A stretch of 22,772 nt of DNA from Pseudomonadota bacterium (GCA_018812385.1 JAHJDU010000383.1:1-22772), one strand, 5' to 3'; counted from the first letter of the stretch, positions 14,531 through 22,369 are shown. Translations and numbers: made by a program. Notes: a model not told the origin generated them from the letters alone.

Positions 14531-15847
14531 TCAATACATGAGTTGGGGTAAAAACAATATGATTTTCGGGAAAATGATCAAAATAATAACACCCACAATA
14601 ACAGCGATAAGGAAGGGGAAAATACCCTTGAATATTTTTTCCAAGGGGATTTCCTGTTCCAGTACATTTTTTGCAACTCCGTAAACCACATAGACATTGA
14701 TACCCACAGGTGGTGTGATGACCCCCATTTCTGTCACCATAACAATAATGATACCAAACCAGATGGGGTCATATCCAAGCTCCATGATAACGGGAAAGAA
14801 AATAGGAACGGTCAAGGTGACAAAAGCCAGGGCATCCATAAAACATCCGCCGATGAAATAAATTCCAATGACCACTGCCATAACCAGAAAAGGCGCCATT
14901 TGAAGCTCACTGACCCAACCGGCGATTTCAAAAGGGATTCTTGTAACGGCTAAAAATTTCCCAAAAATAACTGCACCCGCGATGAGCACCATAACCATGC
15001 ACGAGGTTCTTAGGGTCTCCATCAGAGATTTAACAAAACCTTCCCAGGTGATCTGTTTTCTTATCATTGCAATGACAAGAATACCAAAAGCACCGACGGC
15101 GGCTCCCTCTGTCGGTGTAAAAAGACCTATGAAAATACCGCCGATGACAAGTGTAAATACTGCCAGGGTTTCACCAAGGCTCAGTAAAGACTTGAGCTTT
15201 TCAGTCCATGTAAATTTTTCACCGCAAGGGCCTTGTTCCGGATTGATACTGCAACGTATATATATGGTAATGATAAATAATACAGTGACAAGGAGAGCTG
15301 GAAAAATTCCGGCAACAAATAATTGACCTATGGACTGCTCTGTCAGTATACCGTAAATAATCAGGACAACACTGGGCGGCATAATCATACCAATGCCACC
15401 GCCCGAAGCCACAGATCCTGTAGCCAGCTCATCATCGTAATTGTAGCGTTTCATTTCAGGAAGACCAACCGTTGCCATGGTTGCTGCTGTGGCAGGACTG
15501 GAACCGCATATCGCACCAAAGGCAGTACAGGCGGCAACCGTAGCCATGGCAAGACCACCCCGGGTACTTCCCAGGAATTTGTAGCCGACGGAATAGAGAC
15601 GTTTGCTGATTCCTGAATTAAACCCGAGCTGCCCCATGAGAATAAATAAAGGAATGGTTGTTAAATCGTATGACCCAAAAACGTCATACACATTTCTGGA
15701 CAAAAGAACCAGACCCGCACTGGGTGTGATCATGGTGCTGAATCCAACAAAGCCGACTATGGCCATAACAAATGCAACAGGCATTCTTGTCATAAACAGA
15801 AGGATCATGATGGTGATACCGATGATGCCAATAATAGTTGGACTCAT
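14531..15847 (-). CDS. dctM: TRAP transporter large permease (DctM)
   Basis: This 438-aa membrane protein of about 12 helices is standard for DctM. Family segments include FGSYDLTTIPLFILMGQLGFNSGIS, CTAFGAICGSSPATAATMATVGLPEM, SVASGGGIGMIMPPSVVLIIYGILTEQSIGQLFVAGIFPAL, GLFTPTEGAAVGAFG and MVTEMGVITPPVGINVYVV. It catalyses ion-coupled import of the solute delivered by DctP. The start overlaps the dctQ stop by 4 nt (ATGA), so the two permease subunits are translationally coupled. The large subunit looks complete. Confidence 0.95.
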   Translation of the reverse strand: MSPTIIGIIGITIMILLFMTRMPVAFVMAIVGFVGFSTMITPSAGLVLLSRNVYDVFGSYDLTTIPLFILMGQLGFNSGISKRLYSVGYKFLGSTRGGLAMATVAACTAFGAICGSSPATAATMATVGLPEMKRYNYDDELATGSVASGGGIGMIMPPSVVLIIYGILTEQSIGQLFVAGIFPALLVTVLFIITIYIRCSINPEQGPCGEKFTWTEKLKSLLSLGETLAVFTLVIGGIFIGLFTPTEGAAVGAFGILVIAMIRKQITWEGFVKSLMETLRTSCMVMVLIAGAVIFGKFLAVTRIPFEIAGWVSELQMAPFLVMAVVIGIYFIGGCFMDALAFVTLTVPIFFPVIMELGYDPIWFGIIIVMVTEMGVITPPVGINVYVVYGVAKNVLEQEIPLEKIFKGIFPFLIAVIVGVIILIIFPKIILFLPQLMY

Positions 15848-16338
15848 TTTATTTTTAACTCTCTTAATTGCTTAATATCTTCAAAAATTGTCTCTATTAT
15901 TGTAACAGAGAAGACCAGCAAACCAAAAGCGAGCAGATATATAATGTAATAAATGGGAAATTCAAGGTTCATGGAGACTTCCCCTGTTTTATGGATATCC
16001 TGTGCATAAAGAAACATCTGCCAGCTCACAACGCAGAACAAAAAAAGGGTTAAGGTCCGGGTAAAAAGGTCAATGCTCAGCTGTGTTTTTTTTGACAGCA
16101 GTCTGACCAGTATTTCCACACCGACATGCCCATCAACCTTGTAGGTGTAAGGTAAGGCTGCGGCAACAATAATTGTTGCCAGAAAACCGACCAACTCAAT
16201 AGAGCCGAAAATAGGATACTTGAAAAAACGACCAATAACATCTACAACTGTCAGCAACATCATGGCCGTGATGGCAGCCGCCCCAATGAATTTTAAATAT
16301 CCGGAAAATTTGTCCAGCGCTTTGAAAATAATGCTCAT
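15844..16338 (-). CDS. dctQ: TRAP transporter small permease (DctQ)
   Basis: 164 aa with four predicted helices, the usual size and topology of DctQ. Typical features are the first helix with TVVDVIGRFFKYPIFGSIELVGFLATIIVAAALPYTYKVDGHVGVEILV and the C-terminal helices WQMFLYAQDIHKTGEVSMNLEFPIYYIIYLLAFGLLVFS. The start at 16338 is preferred because AGGA lies 10 bases upstream; upstream in-frame Met codons would lengthen it into the repeat region. It partners DctM. Confidence 0.92.
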   Translation of the reverse strand: MSIIFKALDKFSGYLKFIGAAAITAMMLLTVVDVIGRFFKYPIFGSIELVGFLATIIVAAALPYTYKVDGHVGVEILVRLLSKKTQLSIDLFTRTLTLFLFCVVSWQMFLYAQDIHKTGEVSMNLEFPIYYIIYLLAFGLLVFSVTIIETIFEDIKQLRELKIK

Positions 16339-16368
16339 AAAATGTCCTGACATAAAAGGTTTGAGACA

Positions 16369-16427
16369 TGAGATATGAGATATGAGAGGAACTAATGTAT
16401 TGCTCACTACTCAAATCTCAAATCTCA
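16369..16427 (-). repeat. Imperfect inverted repeat with 7-nt periodicity between dctP and dctQ
   Basis: TGAGATATGAGATATGAG (16369-16386) is complementary to CTCAAATCTCAAATCTCA (16410-16427) at 16 of 18 positions, with a 23-nt spacer. Each arm is itself a tandem of a 7-mer (TGAGATA or TGAGATT). In the transcript it would fold into a long hairpin just after the dctP stop. It may act as a processing or partial termination structure that lets receptor mRNA exceed permease mRNA. Confidence 0.7.
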
Positions 16428-16436
16428 TTACTTTTT

Positions 16437-17432
16437 TTACATATTTGCTTTGATAAAATCCACAACTACTTTTCCATCAACACCTTTTTCATTTGCTTTC
16501 TTGATATATCCATCAATAATAGGTGCTACGGCTGCTTTCCATCTATCAGCTTCGCCATCCGCAAGTGGAATAATTTCTCCACCCTTTGATTTGAAAAATT
16601 CAATACCCGCTACGTCAATATCATCCCATGCTTTAGCATGCTTTTCAATCCACTCTTCATTAATATCCTGGATGATTTTCTGGGTTTGAGGGCTTAATTC
16701 ATTCCATTTGGATTTGTTCATCATGACTGCAAACGTTGTTGTATATCCAACAGGATGATTTGCGGTCATATATTTAACGACTTCACCCAATTTCCAACCT
16801 TTGTTAGCTTCTGCCGGATGCATTGATCCTTCAACAACACCTTTTTGCAGCATCTGGTAGCATTCGTTCATGCCTGTACCAACCGGCGATCCACCAAGAG
16901 CACCGACAATGAGGCCACTTGTACCATGTGCTCTTATTTTAAGACCTTTTAAGTCTTCAATGGAGGTTACTTTTTTATTGGTAGTATGAATTAATCCAGG
17001 TCCATGTGCATGCAAAAACATGAGCTTTGTATCATTAAATTCTTCAGGTTGAAATTTGTTTAAAACTGCATTGGCAACTTTAGTGGCCTGGATACCAGTG
17101 GCATAACCTAAAGGAAGGTCAATTCCTTCGGATATTGGGAAACGCCCTCTGGTATAAGCAAGAACGGTCATTCCAATATCTGCCAACCCTGTTACAACGC
17201 CATCATAAATTTGAGGACCTTTAGCTAAAGTTCCTGCCGGGAAATATTTAATGGAGATTTCACCATTGGTTCTTTTCTCTACTTCTTTAATCCAGCTTTC
17301 AGCCAGTTGACTTTGAACGTGTGTGGGGGGGAAAAAATTTGCATAGGTGAACTCAGTTTTAGCCGATGCATTAAAAGTGAAAATTGCACTAACACAAAAA
17401 ACTAAAAATGCTATAAACGTAATCCTCTTCAT
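16437..17432 (-). CDS. dctP: TRAP transporter solute receptor (DctP family)
   Basis: 331 aa with a cleavable signal peptide (MKRITFIAFLVFCVSAIFTFNASA-KTEF). The mature protein follows the DctP fold: FTYANFFPPTHVQSQLAESWIKEVEKRTNGEISIKYFPAGTLAKGPQIYDGV, then EDLKGLKIRAHGTSG with the arginine that normally salt-bridges the substrate carboxylate (R167), and AVMMNKSKWNELSPQTQKII. The motif of that Arg region is conserved, so the ligand is probably a carboxylic acid. A very strong ribosome-binding site (AGGAGGT) precedes the ATG. Divergent transcription from the ring-cleavage operon suggests uptake of an aromatic or alicyclic acid, as in other TRAP genes near anaerobic aromatic pathways; this is inference. 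Confidence 0.94.
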   Translation of the reverse strand: MKRITFIAFLVFCVSAIFTFNASAKTEFTYANFFPPTHVQSQLAESWIKEVEKRTNGEISIKYFPAGTLAKGPQIYDGVVTGLADIGMTVLAYTRGRFPISEGIDLPLGYATGIQATKVANAVLNKFQPEEFNDTKLMFLHAHGPGLIHTTNKKVTSIEDLKGLKIRAHGTSGLIVGALGGSPVGTGMNECYQMLQKGVVEGSMHPAEANKGWKLGEVVKYMTANHPVGYTTTFAVMMNKSKWNELSPQTQKIIQDINEEWIEKHAKAWDDIDVAGIEFFKSKGGEIIPLADGEADRWKAAVAPIIDGYIKKANEKGVDGKVVVDFIKANM

Positions 17433-17594
17433 TTTTTTGACCTCCTAAAAAAGTTTGTAATGGGCCAAAAATTACCTTGAGGCCCTCTGTCCTTTGGATA
17501 TGTGATCATTCTGTGTAGCCTGGATTTCACCTCCTTTCAATAAAGATACAATTTTTAGTGTTATAATGTAACTATAAATCAGCTATATTGGACA

Positions 17595-17624
17595 ACTATA
17601 TTTAAAAAAAAGAACCCCTGTCAA
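17595..17624 (-). promoter_or_regulatory. Sigma-70-like promoter for dctPQM
   Basis: On the minus strand TTGACA (17624-17619) and TATAGT (17600-17595) are separated by 18 nt. This would start a ~155-nt leader for dctP. The -10 overlaps a set of CTATA repeats (around 17571-17600), which may be a regulator site. Confidence 0.5.
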
Positions 17625-17665
17625 GAAAAAAGTGTATTTCAGAAAATAAAAAAGAAATTTGTATC

Positions 17666-17679
17666 GTTGATATATCAAC
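17666..17679. promoter_or_regulatory. Perfect 14-bp palindrome, candidate operator
   Basis: GTTGATATATCAAC is a perfect inverted repeat lying between the divergent promoters for dctPQM and the ring-cleavage operon. Position and symmetry fit a dimeric regulator binding site. No regulator gene that would obviously bind it is in the window, except possibly the DUF2080-like product. Confidence 0.55.
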
Positions 17680-17798
17680 CAATATCAAGCTGCAGTTTTG
17701 AGTTAAGTGTCTTGATTTTTTTCCTGTTTTCAGAATATAAAGATGAATCCTTATTTATTAGATGACGATAAGCACTAAAAAAAATTGAAAATAAATTC

Positions 17799-17854
17799 TT
17801 GACATGTAGCTGCAATGTATCTATAAAATGTCTAAGTAATAGCTGAAAACAGCT
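17799..17854 (+). promoter_or_regulatory. Sigma-70-like promoter and leader hairpin of the ring-cleavage operon
   Basis: TTGACA (17799-17804) and TATAAA (17822-17827) are separated by an ideal 17 nt. Immediately after the predicted start is TAGCTGAAAACAGCTA, a 6-bp inverted repeat with a 4-nt loop (about 17839-17854). It may be an operator or an RNA hairpin. The rest of 17433-17798 has the features listed separately but no protein gene I can support. Confidence 0.65.
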
Positions 17855-17882
17855 ACTTTGTAAATAGGGACAATGACACAGA

Positions 17883-18062
17883 ATGGCGAAAGAAGATGAA
17901 AAGCGAGACCAATACGAAAGAGATTTCCCCTATGGAAAAGTCAAATTTGAGATTTACGGCGAGGAAATGATAGAAAAGATTGTAAATTCCAGTGGTAATA
18001 GTGGGAGGATTTATCTGCCGCCTGAGTGGATCGGCACAAAAGTTAAAGTGGTGAAATGTTAA
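17883..18062 (+). CDS. DUF2080-like 59-aa protein leading the ring-cleavage operon
   Basis: This short ORF encodes 59 aa. After a charged N-terminus, residues 21-57 (KFEIYGEEMIEKIVNSSGNS, then GRIYLPPEWIGTKVKVV) closely follow the pattern of DUF2080, a small family with a SpoVT/AbrB-like strand-turn-strand layout (xGNSGRIYLPxEWIGxxVKVV) often labelled transposon-encoded. There is no transposase nearby. It lies downstream of a strong promoter and 33 nt before the dehydrogenase gene, so it is the first gene of the transcript. It may be a swapped-hairpin DNA-binding regulator; that role is inferred from fold pattern only. No clear Shine-Dalgarno precedes it, so translation may be weak. Confidence 0.7.
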   Translation: MAKEDEKRDQYERDFPYGKVKFEIYGEEMIEKIVNSSGNSGRIYLPPEWIGTKVKVVKC

Positions 18063-18095
18063 TATAATTTAATAAATTAAGAAGAGGAGGATAAG

Positions 18096-19199
18096 ATGGC
18101 GAATGTACCAGATAAAATTCAAACTTGGCAGATGGTAAGCCCTTTTAGAAAAGACAGGGAAACCGGGGTAGTAACACCTGGTAAACTTGAAAAAACTGAA
18201 ATTGACGTTCCTGAGCTTCAACCAGGCGAAGTACTGGTTGAAGTTGCCGGATGCGGTGTGTGTCATACAGACCTTGGTTATTTTTATGATGGGGTTCCCA
18301 CAGTGAGCAAACCGCCTTTGACCCTGGGTCATGAGATTTCGGGAACGGTTGTAGCAGGTGATGAAAAATGGATCGGAAAAGAAGTGATCATTCCGGCTGT
18401 AATGCCTTGCAGACAATGTCTGCTTTGCAAAACAGGCAAAGGGAACCGCTGTCTCGCCCAGAAAATGCCGGGCAACAGCATGGGTATCTATGGTGGATTT
18501 TCAAGCCATATCCCTGTGCCCTCAATTGATCTGTGTGAAGTAAAAGATCGAGGGGATATCCCGCTTGAACACCTTGCCGTTGTAGCTGATGCCGCCACTT
18601 CCCCTTATCAGGCCATCCTCCGGTCTGGTTTCAAGATGGGTGATAACGCCATTGTAATGGGTATCGGCGGTATCGGTCAGTATATAGTGCAGGAACTCAA
18701 AGCCATGGGCGCAAATACCGTTATTGCTCTTGCCCGTCGCCAGGAACCCCTGGATAAAATGCTTTTCAATGGCGCGGATTTTGCTGTGAATATTGCCGGT
18801 AAAACATCAAAAGAGATCGCCGGTGAAATAAAGGCCATCCAAAAAGCAAAAGGACTTCCAGGCTTTGATTGGAAAATCTTTGAAGCAACAGGGTCCAAAC
18901 CGGGTGCCGAGCTTGCGCTTTCACTCTTGAGCTTTACCGGAACATTGGTAGTCGTTGGATACGGTGGTTATAAGATAGAGTATGCCTTAAGCCGTCTTAT
19001 GGCTTTTGACGCAGAAATTGCAGGAAGCTGGGGATGTCTTCCTGAATATTACCCAACCGTATTGGGCATGGTGACCAGCAAAAAGATCAATATTACCGAT
19101 TATGTCCAGACAAGACCCATGAGTACTATTAATGAGGTTTTTGAAGAAGCACATGCACAATCCCCGGAAAAGAGAATCGTTCTTGTCCCTGATTTTTAA
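18096..19199 (+). CDS. had: 6-hydroxycyclohex-1-ene-1-carbonyl-CoA dehydrogenase
   Basis: This 367-aa medium-chain zinc alcohol dehydrogenase belongs to the Had/BamQ group. Catalytic zinc ligands are in CGVCHTD (C56) and GHE (H79, E80). The structural zinc lobe has C105, C108, C111 and C119. The NAD-binding loop is GIGGIG (189-194). The segments KIQTWQMV, GYFYDGVPTV, KPPLTLGHEISG, KMPGNS and GIYGGFSSHIPVP are what I know from Thauera/Syntrophus/Geobacter Had proteins. It oxidises 6-hydroxycyclohex-1-ene-1-carbonyl-CoA to the 6-oxo compound, the last step before ring cleavage in the benzoyl-CoA pathway. GAGGAGG precedes the start. An SDR gene begins 17 nt downstream, followed by the ring hydrolase. 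Confidence 0.93.
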   Translation: MANVPDKIQTWQMVSPFRKDRETGVVTPGKLEKTEIDVPELQPGEVLVEVAGCGVCHTDLGYFYDGVPTVSKPPLTLGHEISGTVVAGDEKWIGKEVIIPAVMPCRQCLLCKTGKGNRCLAQKMPGNSMGIYGGFSSHIPVPSIDLCEVKDRGDIPLEHLAVVADAATSPYQAILRSGFKMGDNAIVMGIGGIGQYIVQELKAMGANTVIALARRQEPLDKMLFNGADFAVNIAGKTSKEIAGEIKAIQKAKGLPGFDWKIFEATGSKPGAELALSLLSFTGTLVVVGYGGYKIEYALSRLMAFDAEIAGSWGCLPEYYPTVLGMVTSKKINITDYVQTRPMSTINEVFEEAHAQSPEKRIVLVPDF

Positions 19200-19216
19200 A
19201 ACAGCATGAGGTAAAT

Positions 19217-19966
19217 ATGAAACTTGAAGGAAGAAAAGCCATTGTTACCGGTGGAAGTCGTGGAATTGGAAGAGCCATTGCTCTCATGTATGCCAAAGAG
19301 GGTGCGGATGTGCTGGTGAACTACCATTCCAATGATGCTGCGGCAAAAGAAACCGTAGCCGAAATTGAAAAACTGGGGCGCAAAGCAGTTGCCGTTGCTG
19401 CTGATGTTGCAGATTACAAAAGCGCACAGAACATGGTGGATGAATGCGTGAAACAGCTGGGCGGTGTTGATATTCTTGTCAACAATGCCGGCGTTTCAAA
19501 ACCCTCCATGCTTCTTAAAATGAAAGAAGAAGACTGGGATTCCATCATTGATATCCACCTGAAAGCCGCCTTTAATACCACCCAGGCAGCAGGTCGCTAC
19601 ATGAAGGAAAAAAATTACGGCAAAATTATTAACGTGATTTCAACCGCCGGTATTTTCGGCACCATTGGCCAGATAAACTATGCCTCTGCAAAAGCCGGGA
19701 TTATCGGGTTCACAAAATCTGCCTCCCGTGAGCTTGGCAGATACAATATTAATGTGAACGTCATCTGTCCTGGCATTACAAAGACAGAAATGACAGGTAA
19801 ACTTCAGACGGATGAAAAGTTGAAAAAAATTTACGAAGGCAGAATTCAGCTGGGCAGATTTGCAGAACCTGAAGAAATTGCCCCTGCATTTGTATTCCTG
19901 GCGTCTGATGATGCAAGTTATATCACAGGCCAGGTGCTGGGCGTAGATGGTGGATATATCGGGTAA
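19217..19966 (+). CDS. Short-chain dehydrogenase/reductase (FabG-like)
   Basis: This 249-aa classical SDR has the cofactor motif TGGSRGIG (11-18), structural NNAG (89-92) and catalytic S142, Y155 and K159 in the YASAK context. Lengths and termini match the FabG/beta-ketoacyl reductase group (GQVLGVDGGYIG at the end). By position between had and oah it probably acts on a CoA thioester of the same pathway. Candidates are a 3-hydroxypimeloyl-CoA-type dehydrogenation or a second entry oxidation of a ring hydroxyl. FabG-like family membership alone cannot tell. The start has GAGG upstream and spacing from the preceding gene supports co-transcription. Confidence 0.9.
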   Translation: MKLEGRKAIVTGGSRGIGRAIALMYAKEGADVLVNYHSNDAAAKETVAEIEKLGRKAVAVAADVADYKSAQNMVDECVKQLGGVDILVNNAGVSKPSMLLKMKEEDWDSIIDIHLKAAFNTTQAAGRYMKEKNYGKIINVISTAGIFGTIGQINYASAKAGIIGFTKSASRELGRYNINVNVICPGITKTEMTGKLQTDEKLKKIYEGRIQLGRFAEPEEIAPAFVFLASDDASYITGQVLGVDGGYIG

Positions 19967-20043
19967 TATACCGGTTTTAAAAACAGACCATATGAAATGG
20001 TAAATGAGAAACATTAATAGATAAATATTAAAGGAGATTTAAA

Positions 20044-21180
20044 ATGAGTCTTGAATGGATGCCAAGAGAAAATGAAGTTAAGGATCATGCTTTACATAGA
20101 AATCCCCATTGGGGAACAGAAGCACCCTGCGTTATGTATGAGAAAAGGCCATTAACAGATCCTCAAGGAAATGTTACTGATAAATTGTTTGTTGCATGGA
20201 TTACCTTGAACAACCCAAAACAGTTTAACTCTTATACCACAGACATGGTAAAGGGTGTAATTGCCGGATTTGAAAATGCGTCTCTTGATAGAAGCGTTGT
20301 TGCCGTAGTTTTTACGGGCATGGGCCCCTATGCATTCTGCACGGGTGGCAACACAAAAGAGTATTCTGAATTTTATTCAAAAAGATGTGATGAATATGGT
20401 CAGTACATGGAGCTGTTCAACCACATGGTTGATTCCATTCTTGCCTGCAAAAAACCGGTTATTTCCCGCGTTAACGGCATGAGAGTTGCCGGTGGTCAGG
20501 AAATCGGTTTGGCATGTGATCTTGCCATATCTTCCGATCTTGCCATTTTTGGCCAGGCAGGACCCAAACATGGTTCAGCACCTGCCGGTGGCTCTTCAGA
20601 TTTTCTTCCCTGGTACCTCAGTGCAGAAGATGCAATGTATAACTGTGTATCCTGCGAGATGTGGTCTGCCTATAAAATGAAAGCAAAAGGTATGATCTCC
20701 AAGGTTGTACCTGTTCTTAAAATTGACGGTGAATGGGTAAGAAATCCAACCATTATCACTGACACATATGTTCAGGACGGTGAAATCGTTTATGGTGAGT
20801 ACAAATCCGGACAGGAGCTCAAAGACGGTCGGGCCATTCTTAAACAGCATCAGGCCAATGCTGATTTTGAACTTCTTGACAAAGAAGTCAACAATATTAT
20901 CTGGAAATTTGCCAACCTGTTCCCGGGCTGCCTGATTAAATCCATTGACGGTATCCGTCAGAAAAAGAAATTCTTCTGGGATACAATGAAAAATGACCAC
21001 AGACATTGGCTTGCAGCAAATATGTCCGGAGAAGCATTCCTTGGATTTGGTGCGTTCAATACCAAAAAAATTACAGGTCAGGATACAATCGATTTTATCA
21101 AATTCCGCCAGAATGTTGCTGATTCCAAGCTGTGGAGTGATGAAATGTTTGCTGAAGTATTGGGCAAACCACAGGAGTAA
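20044..21180 (+). CDS. oah: 6-oxocyclohex-1-ene-1-carbonyl-CoA hydrolase (ring cleaving)
   Basis: This 378-aa crotonase-fold enzyme has the length and pattern of BamA/Oah. Diagnostic segments are LEWMPRENEVKDHALHRNPHWGTEAP, WITLNNPKQFNSYTTDMVKGVI, FTGMGPYAFCTGGNTKEYSEFY, SRVNGMRVAGGQEIGLACDLAIS and GQAGPKHGSAPAGGSSDFLPWYL. It hydrates and opens the ring of 6-oxocyclohex-1-ene-1-carbonyl-CoA to 3-hydroxypimelyl-CoA. The gene is a standard functional marker for anaerobic aromatic degradation. It follows the SDR by 77 nt with its own AGGAG site. The sequence is intact. Confidence 0.96.
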   Translation: MSLEWMPRENEVKDHALHRNPHWGTEAPCVMYEKRPLTDPQGNVTDKLFVAWITLNNPKQFNSYTTDMVKGVIAGFENASLDRSVVAVVFTGMGPYAFCTGGNTKEYSEFYSKRCDEYGQYMELFNHMVDSILACKKPVISRVNGMRVAGGQEIGLACDLAISSDLAIFGQAGPKHGSAPAGGSSDFLPWYLSAEDAMYNCVSCEMWSAYKMKAKGMISKVVPVLKIDGEWVRNPTIITDTYVQDGEIVYGEYKSGQELKDGRAILKQHQANADFELLDKEVNNIIWKFANLFPGCLIKSIDGIRQKKKFFWDTMKNDHRHWLAANMSGEAFLGFGAFNTKKITGQDTIDFIKFRQNVADSKLWSDEMFAEVLGKPQE

Positions 21181-21240
21181 GATCACAAGAATAAGATCAG
21201 GAATAGAATCTGATATACGATCAGAAATAAGTAAAAATAT

Positions 21241-21287
21241 TTTATGGTTCAAGGCTGGTTCAAGGCCTTGAACCATAAATTTATTTT
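21241..21287 (+). terminator. Strong hairpin with alternative pairing after oah
   Basis: TTTATGGTTCAAGGC (21241-21255) is a perfect 15-bp complement of GCCTTGAACCATAAA (21265-21279), with a 9-nt loop, then TTTATTTT. The 11-mer TGGTTCAAGGC is present twice in tandem (21245-21255, 21256-21266), so the right arm can instead pair with the second copy as a 20-bp palindrome (21256-21275). It is a likely terminator or attenuator before the 118-aa gene. Confidence 0.75.
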
Positions 21288-21300
21288 GGGGTGATAGAAT

Positions 21301-21657
21301 ATGGAAAGAGCAATGCTCTGGTTTAAATGTGCGGCCATGCATGATCCTGTTCGGCCGGTGATAAAAAAACAGGCCCAGGTGGGCTGGGAAGCAAAGAACC
21401 GCCAGGTGGATCTGGTCATAGAAGGCCCTTTAAAAGGCGATGAATTGCTGAAACGGATGAGCGGCTGGTTTACGGCTGATGTATACACGGCCATTGAGAT
21501 TTTTAAACTATATGGTAAGCTGAAGGTTCTGGATGATGTTGATCTGGTCGTGGAAACCCAAAGTCTTGAAGAAATGGAGTTACTTTCTAAGAAACTTGCC
21601 GATGTTTTTCAGGATGAAGCCTGGATCGAGGCAATGCCCAAAAAGAGGCTTGAGTGA
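21301..21657 (+). CDS. 118-aa soluble protein of unknown function
   Basis: A mixed alpha/beta protein starts at ATG 21301 with GGGGTGA upstream. Its single Cys (C10) is in the N-terminal segment; otherwise it shows amphipathic helices and no membrane segment, signal peptide or metal motif. It contains LVIEGPLKGDELLKRMSGWF and ends in a basic tail. I do not recognise a family. It lies after the oah hairpin and directly before the nitroreductase gene (34 nt), so it probably belongs to the same transcript through read-through, or to a second unit with the two genes that follow. Confidence 0.65.
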   Translation: MERAMLWFKCAAMHDPVRPVIKKQAQVGWEAKNRQVDLVIEGPLKGDELLKRMSGWFTADVYTAIEIFKLYGKLKVLDDVDLVVETQSLEEMELLSKKLADVFQDEAWIEAMPKKRLE

Positions 21658-21691
21658 TAAATGACAATCCGGTAGAATTAAAGGGATGATT

Positions 21692-22345
21692 ATGGATGTT
21701 CAAAAATTAATGAAGCAAAGGAAAAGCGCAAGGCATTACCTTGATAAATCGGTTTCCCGGGCTGATATTGAAGACCTGATCAGGTGTGCGGGTTCTGCCC
21801 CTTCCGCCATTAACCTGCAGCCCTGGGAATATGTTGTGACATATGGCCAGGAAAAAGACCGGCTGATTCGCCGCCTGAAAAAGGTTCACGCAATGAAAAA
21901 CGTATCCTGTGGCCCTGGCACCTCAACACCGTTACCGGAAAAAATTTCAAATCGAAGCCGAGGGGCCTTAACCGTCATGAAGCCTCAGATTGAAAAATTG
22001 AACATACCGTTTAATCAGTTTGTTGAAGATGGGAGTTGTTCTTTTTACGGTGCCCCGGTTGCCATTATTGTTTTAATGGATAAAATTTTCCCAAAATTGC
22101 GATATCTGGATGTCGGCTTATCCGTGTCCTATTTATTTCTTGCTGCCGAGGCAAAGGGCCTTTCGACCTGTCCCATCGGGCTCATCACCGAATATGGTGA
22201 TGACATCAAAGATGTCTTAAATATTCCCCAGGAAAAAGAAGTACTGCTTGCCATTGCCCTTGGATATGCAGATGAAACCGCACCGGAGAATGATTTTAGA
22301 ACAGATCGGGAGCCGTTGAACGAAATTTTGACCTGGTATGAATAA
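21692..22345 (+). CDS. Nitroreductase-fold FMN protein
   Basis: 217 aa. The N-terminal MKQRKSARHYLDKSVSRADIEDLIRCAGSAPSAINLQPWEYVV contains the family RxSxR FMN-phosphate motif (R11, S13, R15) and the SAPSAxNxQPW active-site strand. The C-terminal GLSTCPIGLI and ALGYADE are also typical. It should use FMN and NAD(P)H to reduce an electron-poor substrate. A role in reductive tailoring or redox balance of the aromatic pathway is plausible from context only. ATG 21692 is chosen over ATG 21686 because AAAGGG is correctly placed for it. Confidence 0.9.
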   Translation: MDVQKLMKQRKSARHYLDKSVSRADIEDLIRCAGSAPSAINLQPWEYVVTYGQEKDRLIRRLKKVHAMKNVSCGPGTSTPLPEKISNRSRGALTVMKPQIEKLNIPFNQFVEDGSCSFYGAPVAIIVLMDKIFPKLRYLDVGLSVSYLFLAAEAKGLSTCPIGLITEYGDDIKDVLNIPQEKEVLLAIALGYADETAPENDFRTDREPLNEILTWYE

Positions 22346-22369
22346 TTGAATAAAAAGAAAGCCAACACC

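Noticed and set aside
17883..18062. Remnant of a full insertion sequence around the DUF2080-like gene
   Set aside because: No transposase, terminal inverted repeats or target duplication could be found within 17433-18095.
20596..21342. Long 248-aa ORF on the minus strand opposite oah
   Set aside because: Shadow of the oah coding frame; protein has no family features and oah is certain.
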